Source of the DNA: Haematobia irritans
Lineage: Eukaryota > Arthropoda > Insecta > Diptera > Muscidae
Direction of reading: 5' to 3'
Assembly (NCBI RefSeq): GCF_050003625.1
Contig: NC_134398.1
Span: 68,146,891-68,210,890, forward strand
DNA length: 64,000 nucleotides
Part shown: piece after piece, positions 33,107-43,623 of the stretch
Position numbering within the stretch: the first letter of the stretch is position 1
Layout: every line of letters begins with the position of its first letter
Translations under genes and position numbers: made by a program
Notes under the pieces: model-generated
What the model was told of the DNA's origin: nothing
Seen by the model: only the letters and a program-made list of their open reading frames with translations
Database searches by the model: none

Positions 33107-33484
33107 TAGATTATATACGTTGTATTTTCGTGTTTTAAGATAATAAAGTATTTAGAACCATTTTTATTTTGTAAAATTTGTTTAAATTTAACGAAAAATA
33201 TTGTAGGAAAAATTGTTTGGGAATGTATGGGAAAGTAGGGAACTTTTTTTGTCCTTGTAGGGTAAACCGAACATTTTCCCTGGCAACACCTGACTATGAG
33301 ATACAGTCTGATTGAGACATAGCACCCATAAACATGTACCCCTTAATTTTCTTAAATATGCAACTGCGGTTTATCTTCCAGACCTATATCAATGTTACCC
33401 CACAAATGCCTACGATTCCTAATTCAGTAAAGGTGGTTTAGGGTATGATATAGTCGGCCCCGCCCGACTTTCAACTTTACTTAC

Positions 33485-33726
33485 GTGTTTATTTCAGAAA
33501 GTGACAGTTCGTTACAACCGAATATCTGGCCCTTGCAGCGTGCGGCGAAACGAAAGATCCAAGCAACTGTTCTCTTCAACATTAAATATGACGAAAACCG
33601 TTCGATATCAATCAGTTTATTTTGTGCAACTATGAATGCAAATTTCTTGACGATTTCCTCTTCATCGTTGTTGTCTTCACCATTAACAACATTCGAGGGC
33701 CATAACTCCTTATCTAGTGTCAACAA
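33485..33726 (-). CDS. BEL/Pao 2 pol segment between two Helentron-like copies
   Basis: About 80 codons, open, with SSYLMLKRTVAWIFRFAARC, typical of the spacer between the RNase H and integrase regions of BEL/Pao pol. Both ends are insertion junctions (copy C at 33484, copy D at 33727), and the frame is continuous with the coding on both far sides. Confidence 0.85.
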
Positions 33727-34619
33727 GTAAGGAAAGTCTAAAGTCGGGCGGGGCCGACTATATTATGCCCTGCACCATTTTGTAGATCTAAATTTTCGAT
33801 ACCATATCACATACGCCAAATGTGTTGGGGGCTATATATAAAGGTTTGTCCCAAATACGTACATTTAAATATCACTCGATCTGGAAGAATTTGATAGACT
33901 TCTACAAAATCTATAGACTCAAAATTTAAGTCGGCTAATGCACAAGGGTGGAACACAATGTTAGTAAAAATGCACAAGGGTGGAACACAATGTTCCACAG
34001 TGTGGAGCAGGGTATAAATATGGGAAACGTTTAAATCTGAAGCAATTTTAAGGAAACTTCGAAAAAGTTTATTTATGATTTATCGCTCGATATATATGTA
34101 TTAGAAGTTTAGGAAAATTAGAGTCATTTCGACTAAGCAGTGGCGATTTTACAAGGAAAATGTTGGTATTTTGACCATTTTTGTCGAAATCAGAAAAACA
34201 TATATATGGGATGCGTGCCAACCAAATTTGGCACGCATAGCAACAATGCTAATTCTACTCCATGTGCAAAATTTCAGCTAAATCGGAGTTAAAAATTGGT
34301 CTCTGTGGTCATATGAGTGTAAATCGGGCGAAAGCTATATATGGGAGCTATATCTAAATCTGAAACCAAAATCAATAGGGATCTATTCTGAGCCAAAACA
34401 CATACTTGTGCTAAATTTGAAGTCGATTGGACTAAAACTGCGACCTAGACTTTGATTACAAAAATGTGTTCACGGACAGACGGACATCGCTATATCGACT
34501 CAGGAGCCCACCCTTAGCATTTTTGCCAAAGACACCATGTGTCTATCTCGTCTCCTTCTGGGTGTTGCAAACATATGCACTAACTTATAATATGTTCCAC
34601 AGTGTGGAGCAGGGTATAA
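33727..34619 (+). mobile_element. Helentron-like family 1, copy D
   Basis: Starts GTAAGGAAAGTCTAAAG, then hairpin AGTCGGGCGGGGCCGACT, then TATTATGCCCTGCACCA; ends CACAGTGTGGAGCAGGGTATAA. Internal units contain GCTATATATGGGAGCTATAT. Excision restores the BEL frame with no target duplication; A residues at both edges leave a 2 bp uncertainty. A 23 bp segment (GCACAAGGGTGGAACACAAT...) is duplicated at 33940 and 33970, and a premature GGAGCAGGGTATAA occurs at 34003. Confidence 0.75.
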
Positions 34620-35100
34620 AAATGTAGGGCCGGTAAACCAATTGGTATCAGCACTCATCTCTATTTTGTGGCGAATTCTTGTAGCTTCATCGGCTGTGTT
34701 GCACTGGGTCGGAACCCATCTCCAATCGTCAGGAGTACTTACACTTAAAATCTCATTCACTCTGTGAGCAACAAATTGTTTATACGGCGATGAGTCGACT
34801 TAATCCACCTCAGTACTGTGATTGAATCAATCCATAAAGTGCAGCTATCTATCTTAAGATCATGTTCCTCATAAATATTTTGCATTAATGTGTAAATATA
34901 ACCATAGCGATAGGCGGTAGGCGAAACATTTTTGCCGCAACGGCAAATACAATAAGCTTGACGGCGAATAATTCCCTTTTTCACGTTTCCTAGCGTTTTT
35001 GTTGTCAATACAGCATGCTTTGACAATATTAAACAATGAAGTTGAATAAAAACATACAATGGCTTGTTATTTGGTGAGTTATTTCAGGAAAAAATAATCT
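34620..35100 (-). pseudogene. BEL/Pao 2 RNase H to integrase region
   Basis: Encodes SCTLWIDSITVLRWIKSTHRR (RNase H Asp motif), then NEILSVSTPDDWRWVPTQCNTADEATR and NWFTGPTFL, all standard for BEL/Pao pol. Frames change near 34795 and upstream of 34950. The segment ends at Helentron-like copy D. Confidence 0.85.
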
Positions 35101-35219
35101 ACACGTGTCCAGGCAACAGCAATTCCTAGTGGTGAGTTAAAAAAATTGATAAGCGATGGCAACACTATACCAGTTTTCGCCAAGGAGTTAGAATAAGTTT
35201 TAATTTAGCGACACGCCGC

Positions 35220-35490
35220 TAGCCGTCACGGTATTCCGTTGCGGATTTTGGGCTTCCCATAAGAAATACACGTAAATAAGTGTCCGCCGTTATATTTACT
35301 ATGGTTATATTTACACACTTAGCCTCACCCCCAACACAGCTGCCTGCAGTTCCATACGGGAAACGGACAATCACTTCATTGGTGAACAACATGTCTTCGA
35401 AGATATAAATGTCACACATACCTGTTTGTTGTCGCTAATGTATCGCCAGTATGCAACAGCTGCGAATGCGGTTTCGCTTGCATCTACGAT
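35220..35490 (-). pseudogene. BEL/Pao 2 RNase H start, split by LINE fragment
   Basis: Encodes VDASETAFAAVAYWRYISDN, the first Asp motif of the RNase-H-like domain, then stop-containing sequence. A second copy of the FVDA codons lies on the other side of the LINE fragment at 36030. Confidence 0.8.
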
Positions 35491-36029
35491 CTGTTATGAT
35501 GGCAAATGTTCGATGGGTTAAGTGAAAGGGTTGTAACGACACCAAGCAAATATGGCCCCATTTAAACTTAAACCGCACACTAGATATGCTAGTGTTCTCG
35601 AGACGTCAGATATCACTCCTGATATCTGCTATAACGGGTCGCTGCCTGATAGGCGATTTTGCAAAAACTATTGGCGCGAAGTATAATGACTATTGTATGA
35701 GCTGTCATGATACGGAGGAAAAGGAATCAATAAAACACCTCTTGTGTGAGTGTCCTGCATTTTGTGTAAAGCGCAAGCAACTTTTAGGAGCATACAGCTT
35801 CAGATTACTGGCTGATCTGGAAAACGTTAACTTAAGCAGTCTGCTAATGTTTTTGGAACAATCTGGTTGGTTCAACGAAGAAAAATAATTGAGAAGGTTC
35901 AGCGGTTAAAACTAGAAGTGCCCATATGTAATAGGTACTTTTAGTTAAATGTGGTATCACAGTGGACTGAATAGTCTAAGTGAGCCTGAATCTTAATCGG
36001 GCTGCCACTTTAACCTAACCTAACCTAAC
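35491..36029 (+). mobile_element. LOA-type LINE, copy 3 (5'-truncated)
   Basis: Only the last ~540 bp: the RNase H downstream/zinc region, stop, 3' UTR and CCTAACCTAACC tail. Inserted into the BEL RNase H codons with VDA-encoding DNA (GCATCTACGA on plus) on both sides, a target duplication that has since lost ~12 bp on one side. Confidence 0.88.
35586..35888 (+). pseudogene. LINE copy 3 ORF2 C-terminus
   Basis: 100 codons, open: FSRRQISLLISAITGRCLIG and the CMSCHDTEEKESIKHLLCEC zinc-like motif. Few differences from copy 1 at 22113-22414, indicating a fairly recent insertion. No promoter or start of its own. Confidence 0.85.
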
Positions 36030-36420
36030 GGCTGCAAATGCATCTACGAAGATATGTATTTCAACATTATTTGGTTTGCACATTCGAAAATAATGTCTGG
36101 GTATTTCTAGCTTCGTAAACTGCGACAGGTCATCTTTCCACTGAAGCCACACATCAGTTATATGACAGGGAATATCACTGTTCTCGAAGCCATAGGCAAA
36201 CTATCGGGTAGTGTGACGTCACCCACGTTCCGATTTAATATTGATCATCAACAATTCGAGTCGTATCCTTTAAAATTCGTCGCGCTCGTGAATCGTCATC
36301 TCCTTCTATAGTTGGTGCTGGGCGTACTCCATACCTTTCGGTTGAAAAGAATTCAGATATCATTTCCTCTATATTATTCACCTCTACCCTGCCAGCATTT
36401 CAATGTTCCATTTCACCCTC
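36030..36420 (-). pseudogene. BEL/Pao 2 RT edges with the core deleted
   Basis: From plus 36420 down, the minus strand encodes NNIEEMISEFFSTERYGVRP and the DDDSRARRILKDTTRIV stretch that precede RT, then VGDVTLPDSLPMA at the RT N-terminus. Near 36205 this runs directly into DVWLQWKDDLSQFTKLEIPR, which lies after RT. The palm with both catalytic motifs is absent, so about a kilobase is deleted here. Confidence 0.8.
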
Positions 36421-37200
36421 ATCGCTACCACAGACTCGTAAGTGACACTGCAACAATCGCCAACTGTGATAGTATTTTGCCATTACTAATCGCATGAAAG
36501 TATTTTGCCATCACTATTGTTACAAGAGCCATTTTATATTTTGTGAAACACCAAGCGCAACTGGCTTATTATAATTTATTTCAATGAAAACGAAAATAAA
36601 GAGCTGAAAACATAGTTATTACGCTTAAAATTGTGAAAAGTAAATTGTGAACAATTTTTGACTTTCCAAATGGAATAAAGTGATAGTTTTTCAAATATTT
36701 TTCCAGACACGCTGCCTCCATTGGGAATAAAAGTACTGGCTGATAGACGCTACAACATTTAACTTACAACTTGTAACTCAACATCAATCTCTTATTAATG
36801 CATAAAAATGTGTTAAATGTGATGTGATAGCCGTATAAATGTTATATTTATGAGAATTTATAAATGTTTCATAAAATTAATAAACATCTAAACAATCGTG
36901 TTTTACTTGACCACAATGATTCTTTTACAACTATCTTAAAATGCACTTTGTCTGATTGTTTGAAGGGGCTCTTATTGGCGTCCTTCTAAATGTATCCAGA
37001 AGGGCTCCTAATAATTGCACTCATGCGATACTTTTTTGTAGTAACTTGGCGTGGTACAACTTCTCAATAGTGACGGCGCTTTTCCGAGGAGTTTTGGATA
37101 TCGTATACGACTGTTTTCGACGTAGTGGGGATTCTCTGAAGCGCCCCCAAATTCAAAAAATGTTGGCAGGGTACCGAACATGTAGGCAACTGTTTATGAT
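36421..37200. other. Unassigned insert within BEL/Pao 2
   Basis: Lies between the protease end and the pre-RT region of the element, where coding sequence is expected. It is AT-rich below 36950 and shows no recognised motif; probably another insertion whose ends I cannot define. Confidence 0.35.
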
Positions 37201-37792
37201 TCATTCCGGCTTGTCTTTCCAAAAAGGGTCCAACCTAATTTAGTTTTCGTAGCAAATGGTCCATAGGGGCTAAGATGGATGGTTTCGCCAGCAAGGCCCA
37301 AATCCGATGGCAAATCTAAATTCTCCTCAATACATGCTTCTCAGCCCTGTCAGCACCCGATATCATAACGTCACCCATAAGCGACACTTTTTTTTTGGAA
37401 GATCCACCATTTATCCACTGTAATGTCAAATTGCTTGGAGCACAATGAACTCCTAACTGTATCATAATAGATTTGTCCATCAGCGATACGGACGAGCCGT
37501 CATCTAATAAGGCGTATGTGGTTACTGTTGACATTGGACCGTATAGTGTAACTGGTACTGCACGAAATAGTAAATTGGAGACATATGCTTCTGAAGCACA
37601 ATTTAATGCTGGCTGACTAAGCTCGCAAGGGTCAATTAATCTTGGCTTATGAGGTCCCTCATGTAAGAGTCGATTATGGAATCTTTTACAGCCCAAAGCT
37701 GCACATTCTCTCTTTTTGGGACATTCACGGCTTGAATGACCCTTTCCTAAACATGAGAAACACAACTTCAACTTCTTTACATTACAGCCCAT
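37201..37792 (-). pseudogene. BEL/Pao 2 zinc knuckle and protease
   Basis: The N-terminal part has CFSCLGKGHSSREC and CAALGCKRFHNRLLH, the gag zinc cluster. The retropepsin motif follows in YALLDDGSSVSLMD, where the usual D-S/T-G is D-D-G-S-S, normal for this clade. The frame stops at 37316; the next frame continues DLGLAGETIHLSPYGPFATK and KLGWTLFGKTS, the end of the protease region. Confidence 0.85.
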
Positions 37793-38337
37793 CTGTCATT
37801 GACCTCCTTTGCTAGAAAGGGTTCACATTTGAAAATTCTATGATCACCACTACAGACAAAACAACCACTTTGTTTCACATTTGGTGTGGTACTAGTACAC
37901 ATCACGGTCTTCTTCACAAATTTCTGTTCAGGCTTTATTTCACATATAGTGCCCATCACGATTGCAACTTCGTTAATCCAGTTGCTAAAATCTGATACCG
38001 TGGGGTATGGCCCGATATTTGCGGCATATCTTGCCCATTCCATTTTTCTGGTCATAGGTAACTTTGACACGAGCTCTTCTATTATGGTCGGATTGTCAAA
38101 TTTTGTCCAGCACCGGCAGATTCTAAAAATACAGACACATTTTTTTCATCTTTATGGCAAATGAAATGAATTTCCTCAAAGCCGTCTCCGGTATGGATGA
38201 AATATCCCTTATCTCCTTTATCTGGCTGGCACCTAACCATTGAGGACGGCCGAAATTAAATTCCAGTTGCTGTATTGCAACCGACACATTTTGCGGGTGT
38301 ATTAATAAAGATTTAACGGTTTCAAAGGCTTTACCCT
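37793..38337 (-). pseudogene. BEL/Pao 2 gag, C-terminal half
   Basis: KGKAFETVKSLLIHPQNVSV and the FGRPQWLGASQIKEIRDI region, then (after a frameshift near 38120) PTIIEELVSKLPMTRKMEWA and a CFVCSGDHRIFKC knuckle. This is the DUF1759-type gag region. A TAA at about 37796 separates it from the next part. It begins at the Harbinger-like insertion, and the same frame continues beyond at 41506. Confidence 0.85.
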
Positions 38338-39186
38338 TTATGCTATGTTCCCAACGACTCGTTTTCCTCATTCGTTTTTCCAAAACATTTCACCGTTCAC
38401 ACCGGGTTGAGATGTTTTAGTTTGACAGTTACCATGCAAACTAGAAATTCACATTTACTCGAAATTCACATATATGCAACCTATGTCCAAATAATTACCG
38501 CGAGCGCAAAGGCAAAAATGTTTTATGTTATTTTCACATGTCCATATTCTTAAAAGCCTTTGTTTATTCTATGAAACTTATTTCAATATTTTGAATAGGG
38601 TATGTTATTCGGGGTATATTCCAAATTAGGTGGGTTCACATTCTAAAATTGACGTGTTTTGGAGGAAAACTTGTGTTTTGAACTTGTTTTTTAGTATGGC
38701 GAAAACGACTCGTTTTGAAGTGCTTATAAAGGGAAAACCAGGGATCCGGAGCGGAGCGGAGCAAGCCCTTTTTTGGCCGGAGCGGGAGCGGCATTTCTAA
38801 AATCCGGAGCGGAGCGGGAGCGGAGCGGTTTCCAAATGAAAAACCGCTCCGCTCCGAATAAAATATTACTTGAATGAAATGTGTAACTTTGAAATTACAC
38901 TGTGTAGGTAATTTCAAATTTAGCTAGTACTTAGCGTAGTGTGAGTAAACGTTTAAAATGTACGATATGTATTTTTGTACGTACGTACATTGGGGAAAAC
39001 ACAACGTGTTTTTTAGTAATTGTTTTCAAAAACGGCAAATGTCAAAATATATATCTAGTATGTGTTGTAAAAGCAACAACAGTACTTTCGATCAATTTCA
39101 TCCCGTATTACTACAAAGATGTTTGTAATGAACGTCAAATAAATGCAATTAAACGATCTTATTTATATTTAATTTTTTAGTTTTCT

Positions 39187-39800
39187 ACACTGAAAAAAAT
39201 ATTGTCGTGAAGTCAAAGATTCCATGTCCTTAGAATAAGAATGCAAATTTGCTTAACATGGAAGACGCATTTCTCTAAAATAAAGTTTTTTTCTTGTCCA
39301 AAAGGCAATAAACTTTTGAATGAAGTTGTAATGTCCTTATAATTAAGTGATTTTACTTAAATATGTGTATCATAACATGAAAGATAAAATTTTTGAGGTA
39401 AGGTCAACGTGACTTTAATAATTAAGAAAAATTCTTTAAAATTAATAAAATTGTCTTTAAATTTGTTTCCTTTTTGCATCTTGCCTACAAAGCAAAAAAT
39501 CGTTAAAAAATAAGACATGTTTTTCAACACTTTATTTTAAAGACGCTTTTTACTTGAAACATAGCATAATTTCTACTGGAAGTCGAGTCTTAATATGGAA
39601 AAAAAAATAACTCATTAACTCGTTTTTAAAGGATTTTCATAACAACTGACGAAAAAAAATCTAAAAAAATGAAAAATTAACATTTGCTTCCTAGAAGCAA
39701 GTACATAACCCCCAAATTTAGAAGAGAATTACGTCTGTAAAGTATCCTTACTTGTATTCTCCGCTTCTTTGGCTCGGAATTAATACCCAAACTGTTAAAG
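39187..39800 (+). mobile_element. Old MITE with TACACTGAAAAAAATATTG end, copy 2
   Basis: Inverse counterpart of 9553-10197, ending near TCTTTGGCTCGGAATTAATACC. A shorter diverged version lies at 40338-40624. Non-coding. Confidence 0.6.
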
Positions 39801-40337
39801 TAAAGACAAGATCTTTGGAACCGGGCATGCTTTTTTTCATTCACATTTGCTTTACTATTGTACTATATCCTAGCATTCTCTGATATTAGTTCTCGAAAAT
39901 TTAATTAAAATTATGGATAGTTTCAATTTTGGTTGAAAAATGTGCGCATATACATTTATTATACAATAAAGGGGAAAAAGCGAAATTAGGTAACACTAGA
40001 TCTGAGTAAGAATATTTGTAGGTATACCACGGACTGATGTCGATGGAGGTTGTTGCAAACATAAACATACACACACACATTACAAATATAACAAAACCTC
40101 TTCTCTACGTCTGTTGCAAAACAAAAAAAAAAAACTTTCGGAGAGTAGTTACTTCTACTCTGTGTATAGACTTTCAATTCCAATCAGCGTTGCCGTTTTG
40201 GTCCGATCGGACCAAAATTGGTCCAAAAGATTTCTAATTTTTAAATTTGGTCCGATGGTCAGACCAAACAGAATTTGGTCCATTTTGGTCCATTTTCATA
40301 AATTTGGTTTCTATCACATATTAAATAGTAGATGGTG

Positions 40338-40624
40338 CACCGCAAAGAATATTGTCGGGAGGCCAAATATTTCACATGCTTAAAACACGAATATGAATTT
40401 TGCTTAGAATAGAAGACGTATTTCTCTGAAAAAAAGTTTTTCCTTGTCTAAAAGTCTCTAAACTTTTCAATGAAGTCTGTTTGTCCTTATAGCTAAATGA
40501 TTCGACATAAAAATGTGTATCCTAACATGAATGCAAATTTCGTTTTAATGAAGTCAAAATGGATTTAATATTTCTGAAAAAATCTTCAAAATTAATAAAA
40601 TATTTCAGCACATTGTTTTAAAGT
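40338..40624 (+). repeat. Old MITE fragment, copy 3
   Basis: AATATTGTCGGGAGGCCAAA through GTCTCTAAACTTTTCAATGA; diverged version of 39190-39480, cut by the Helentron-like fragment that follows. Confidence 0.55.
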
Positions 40625-40626
40625 CA

Positions 40627-41268
40627 TTATACCCTAAACCACATAGTGGTTAGGGTATAATAAGTTTGATCAGCCAAAAAAGTGCCTACAAGAAATATTG
40701 ATTTTAGACCCCATAAAATATATACCGATCGACTCAGAATCACCTCCTGAGTCGATCTAGCTCTTGGCGTCCGTCCGTCCATCCGTCCGTCTTTCCATGT
40801 ATTTGTTGTTCACAGGATTTCGGTCGCAATTATTAACCGATTTTGATGAAATTTGGTACAGGGAGTTTTTTGGGCACAAGGACGAACGTTATTGAATTTG
40901 GAAGAAATCGGATCAAATTTAGATATAGCTCCCATATATATGTATTGCCCGATTTCGACGAATGGGGTCACGTTGCACTTTTTTTACTAACCGATCGTCG
41001 TCAAATTTAGCACAAAATAATCTTCTGTATCACCCTTTAAGTCTGAAAATTTCATCGAAATCGGTTCAGATTTAGATATAGGTCCCATATATATGTATCG
41101 CCCGATTTTGTCAAATTAGGTCATAAAACCCTTATTTATCAACCGATCTTACTCAAAGTTGGCGAAATGTAATCTTCTATAGCACTAACTATATGTGCAA
41201 AAAATCATCGAAATCGGTTCAGATTTAGCTATAGCTCCCATATATGTACCGCCCGATTTTTCTAAATA
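40627..41268 (-). mobile_element. Helentron-like family 1, truncated copy
   Basis: Starts TTATACCCTAAACCACATAG and runs parallel to copy C (starting at 29791) through four internal units, stopping in GCCCGATTTTTCTAAAT. Lacks the hairpin end. Confidence 0.7.
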
Positions 41269-41505
41269 AAATAAAACTCAATTGAACAAATAATACAATG
41301 TTTGTACTATAATTTTCTCGAAGAGGAGCGGAGCGGAGCGTGGAGCGGAGCGGAGCAATTTTTTTTTCTCGGAGCGGAGCGAGGAGCGGAGCGGTTTTTT
41401 TTTCTCCGGAGCGGGAGCGGAGCGGAGCGAAAAAAATGGACCGCTCCGGATCCCTGGGGAAAACATTTCAAATCCCAAAACATGCTTGGTGAGAACACCG
41501 TATTA

Positions 41506-41573
41506 GAGACTTCTGAAGTCGTTGGCAGTTCTCAAAATTTGAATAACCATATTCGTTTGTAGATTGTGTGAAA
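41506..41573 (-). pseudogene. BEL/Pao 2 gag, short exon-like piece
   Basis: Codes STNEYGYSNFENCQRLQ, the gag stretch directly N-terminal to KGKAFETV at 38337. Bounded by the Harbinger-like MITE on one side and the large composite element on the other. Confidence 0.75.
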
Positions 41574-42212
41574 GAAAAGTACATCATCAAATTAATGAAA
41601 CAAAATCATCAAAAATATTCATCAAATTTATGTAGAAATTACATTGTTTTTATGAAATCGGTATTCAATTTGATGTTTTCAGTTGAAAAACACCGTCATC
41701 AACTCAATGAAGGAACTTACATCAATTTTTGGTCATTATTTTGATGAAAATCTTTCATTCATTTAATGAAATCAGTAATCAAGTTGAAGAAAATTTTCAT
41801 CACATGTTATTCATTTATATTTTTCCGCCCCCCATATACGACAAACTCTAACAGTTACATTATTTCCACATATTTTAATTATTATAAACTTTTTTAAGTG
41901 ATGATTTAATTAAAATTTGGAAAAATAAAACTACAAAAATCTTCAAATGGGACATACTTGTTGCGTTGCAAAGTTTTTTGTGCTTTTATTGCTAAAACAC
42001 ACACACACAAAAGCAATGCCTTTGAGAAAATCCGTTATGTCTGCTGCATGTGAAATTTGTTGAAGAATAAATAAATTCATTTGTGAAGTGACATTTATTG
42101 TGATCGCACGTTCATAAAACTTTTAATACTTTTGCGAATTGGAGATATTTTAAGTGTTGTAAGTTTAAACGGAGTGCTATATAGTTCGAGAAATTTTAGT
42201 AATATATAACAA

Positions 42213-43623
42213 GTATATACGGCCGTAAGTTCGGCCAGGACGAAGCTTATGTACCCTCCATCATGGATTGCGTAGAAACTTCTTCTAAACACTGCCATCC
42301 ACAATCGAATTACTTAAGTTGCGGTAACGCTTGCCGATGGCAAGGTATCTTAAAACCTCTTAACACCATCTTCTAAATTGTATGTAAGTCCATACGTGGT
42401 ATATAATTAATCAAAAAAGATCGATCCAATACGTATATAATTCAGTTTGACAAAGTAGACATAACATTTTGACAAAATTTTCTACAGAAATAAAATTTTC
42501 ACAAAATTTTCTATAGAAATAAAAATTTTGACAAAATATTCTATAGAAAGAAAATTTTGACAAAAATTTCTACAGAAATAAAATTTTAACAAAATTTTCT
42601 ATAGAAATAAAATTTTGACAAAATTTTCTATATAAATAAAAATTTGAAAATGATGAAAATTTTATTTGAACCGAATAAAATTTTAACAAAATTTTCTCTA
42701 GAAATAAAATTTTGACAAAATTTTCTATAGAAATAAAATTTTGGTAGATTATTTTTGGCTTTAGTGGCATCCATGATTATGAACCGATATGGACCAATTT
42801 TTGTGTGATTGGACCAATTTTGGTATGGTTGTTAGCGACCATATACTAACACCACGTTCCTAATTTGAACCGGATCGGATGAATTTTGTTCCTCCAAGAG
42901 GCTCCGGAGGTCAAATCTGGAGAACGTTTTATATGGGATATATATAATTATGGACCGATATGGACCAATTCTGGCACGGTTGTTAAAGATCATATACTAA
43001 CACCAAGTTCCGAATTACAACCGGCTTGGATGAAATTTGCTTCTCTTGGAGACTTCACAAGCCAAATCTGGGGATCGGTTTATATGGGGGCTATATATAA
43101 TTATGAACCGATGTGGACCAATTTTTGCATGGTTGTTAGAGACCATATACCAACATCATGTACCAAATTTCAGCCGGATCGGATGAAATTTGCTTCTCTT
43201 TGAGGCTCCGCAGGCCAAATCTGGGGATCGGTTTATATGGGGGTTATATATAATTATGAACCGATGTGGACCAATTTTTGCATGGTTGTTAGAGACCATA
43301 TACCAACATCATGTACCAAATTTCAGCCGATCGGATGAAATTTGCTTCTCTTTGAGGCTCCGCAGGCCAAATCTGGGGATCAGTTTATATGGGGGCTATA
43401 TATAATTACGGACCGATGTGGACCAAGTTTCAAGTCGATAGCTTGTTTCGTTCGGAAGTTAGCGTGATTTCAACAGACGGACGGACGGACATGCTTAGAT
43501 CGACTCAGAATTTCACTACGACCCAGAATATATATACTTTATGGGGTCTTAGAGCAATATTTCGATGTGTTACAACCGGAATGACAAAGTTAATATACCC
43601 CCATCCTATGATGGAAGGTATAA
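42213..43623 (+). mobile_element. Helentron-like family 2, full copy
   Basis: Starts GTATATACGGCCGTAAG with the hairpin CGGCCGTAAGTTCGGCC, then CTTATGTACCCTCCATCATGG; ends CCTATGATGGAAGGTATAA, complementary to that motif. Same plan as family 1 but different sequence. Inside is a TTTCTATAGAAA array and about four ~150 bp units starting near 42914, 43069, 43217 and 43365; units at 43137 and 43285 are almost identical. Confidence 0.68.
42470..42750. repeat. TTTCTATAGAAA minisatellite array
   Basis: About nine units of TTTTGACAAAATTTTCTATAGAAA type inside the Helentron-like family 2 copy. Confidence 0.8.

Larger units (their letters stand above)
29791..33484 (-). mobile_element. Helentron-like family 1, copy C
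   Basis: On the minus strand it starts GTAAGTAAAGTTGAAAG (plus 33468-33484) with the hairpin AGTCGGGCGGGGCCGACT, then TATCATACCCTAAACCACC, and ends GGTTTAGGGTATAA (plus TTATACCC at 29791). Internal repeats each contain GATATAGCTCCCATATATAT (starts near 30066, 30222, 30350, 30498, 30654, 30823). Removing exactly this interval keeps the flanking BEL frame open with no target duplication. Holds a Harbinger-like MITE, a TTTCTATAGAAA array and MITE copy 3. Confidence 0.75.
38739..41456 (+). mobile_element. hAT element, non-autonomous (2.7 kb)
   Basis: Ends CAGGGATCCGGAGCGG and CCGCTCCGGATCCCTG with an exact 8 bp target duplication GGGAAAAC (38731-38738, 41457-41464); CAGGG ends and 8 bp duplication define hAT. 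Both ends are arrays of CGGAGCGG. The interior holds older repeats: CACTGAAAA-type MITE pieces, a GGTCCGATCGGACC palindrome (40200-40310) and a Helentron-like fragment. No transposase. Confidence 0.9.
38341..41502 (+). mobile_element. Harbinger-like MITE carrying a nested hAT element
   Basis: TTA at 38338-38340 and 41503-41505 flanks ends TGCTATGTTCCCAACGAC and GGTGAGAACACCGTA. Without the hAT element and its 8 bp duplication it is about 436 bp, like the copy at 30961. Excision with one TTA restores the gag frame. Confidence 0.82.

Noticed and set aside
40195..40315. GGTCCGATCGGACC repeats as an operator or regulatory site
   Set aside because: A related GGTCTGACC/TTTGGTC cluster occurs at 62250-62320 and it lies among old repeats, so a decayed MITE end is more likely.
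42886..43405. ORFs of 105 and 71 codons
   Set aside because: Repeat-derived inside Helentron-like family 2; no conserved protein.
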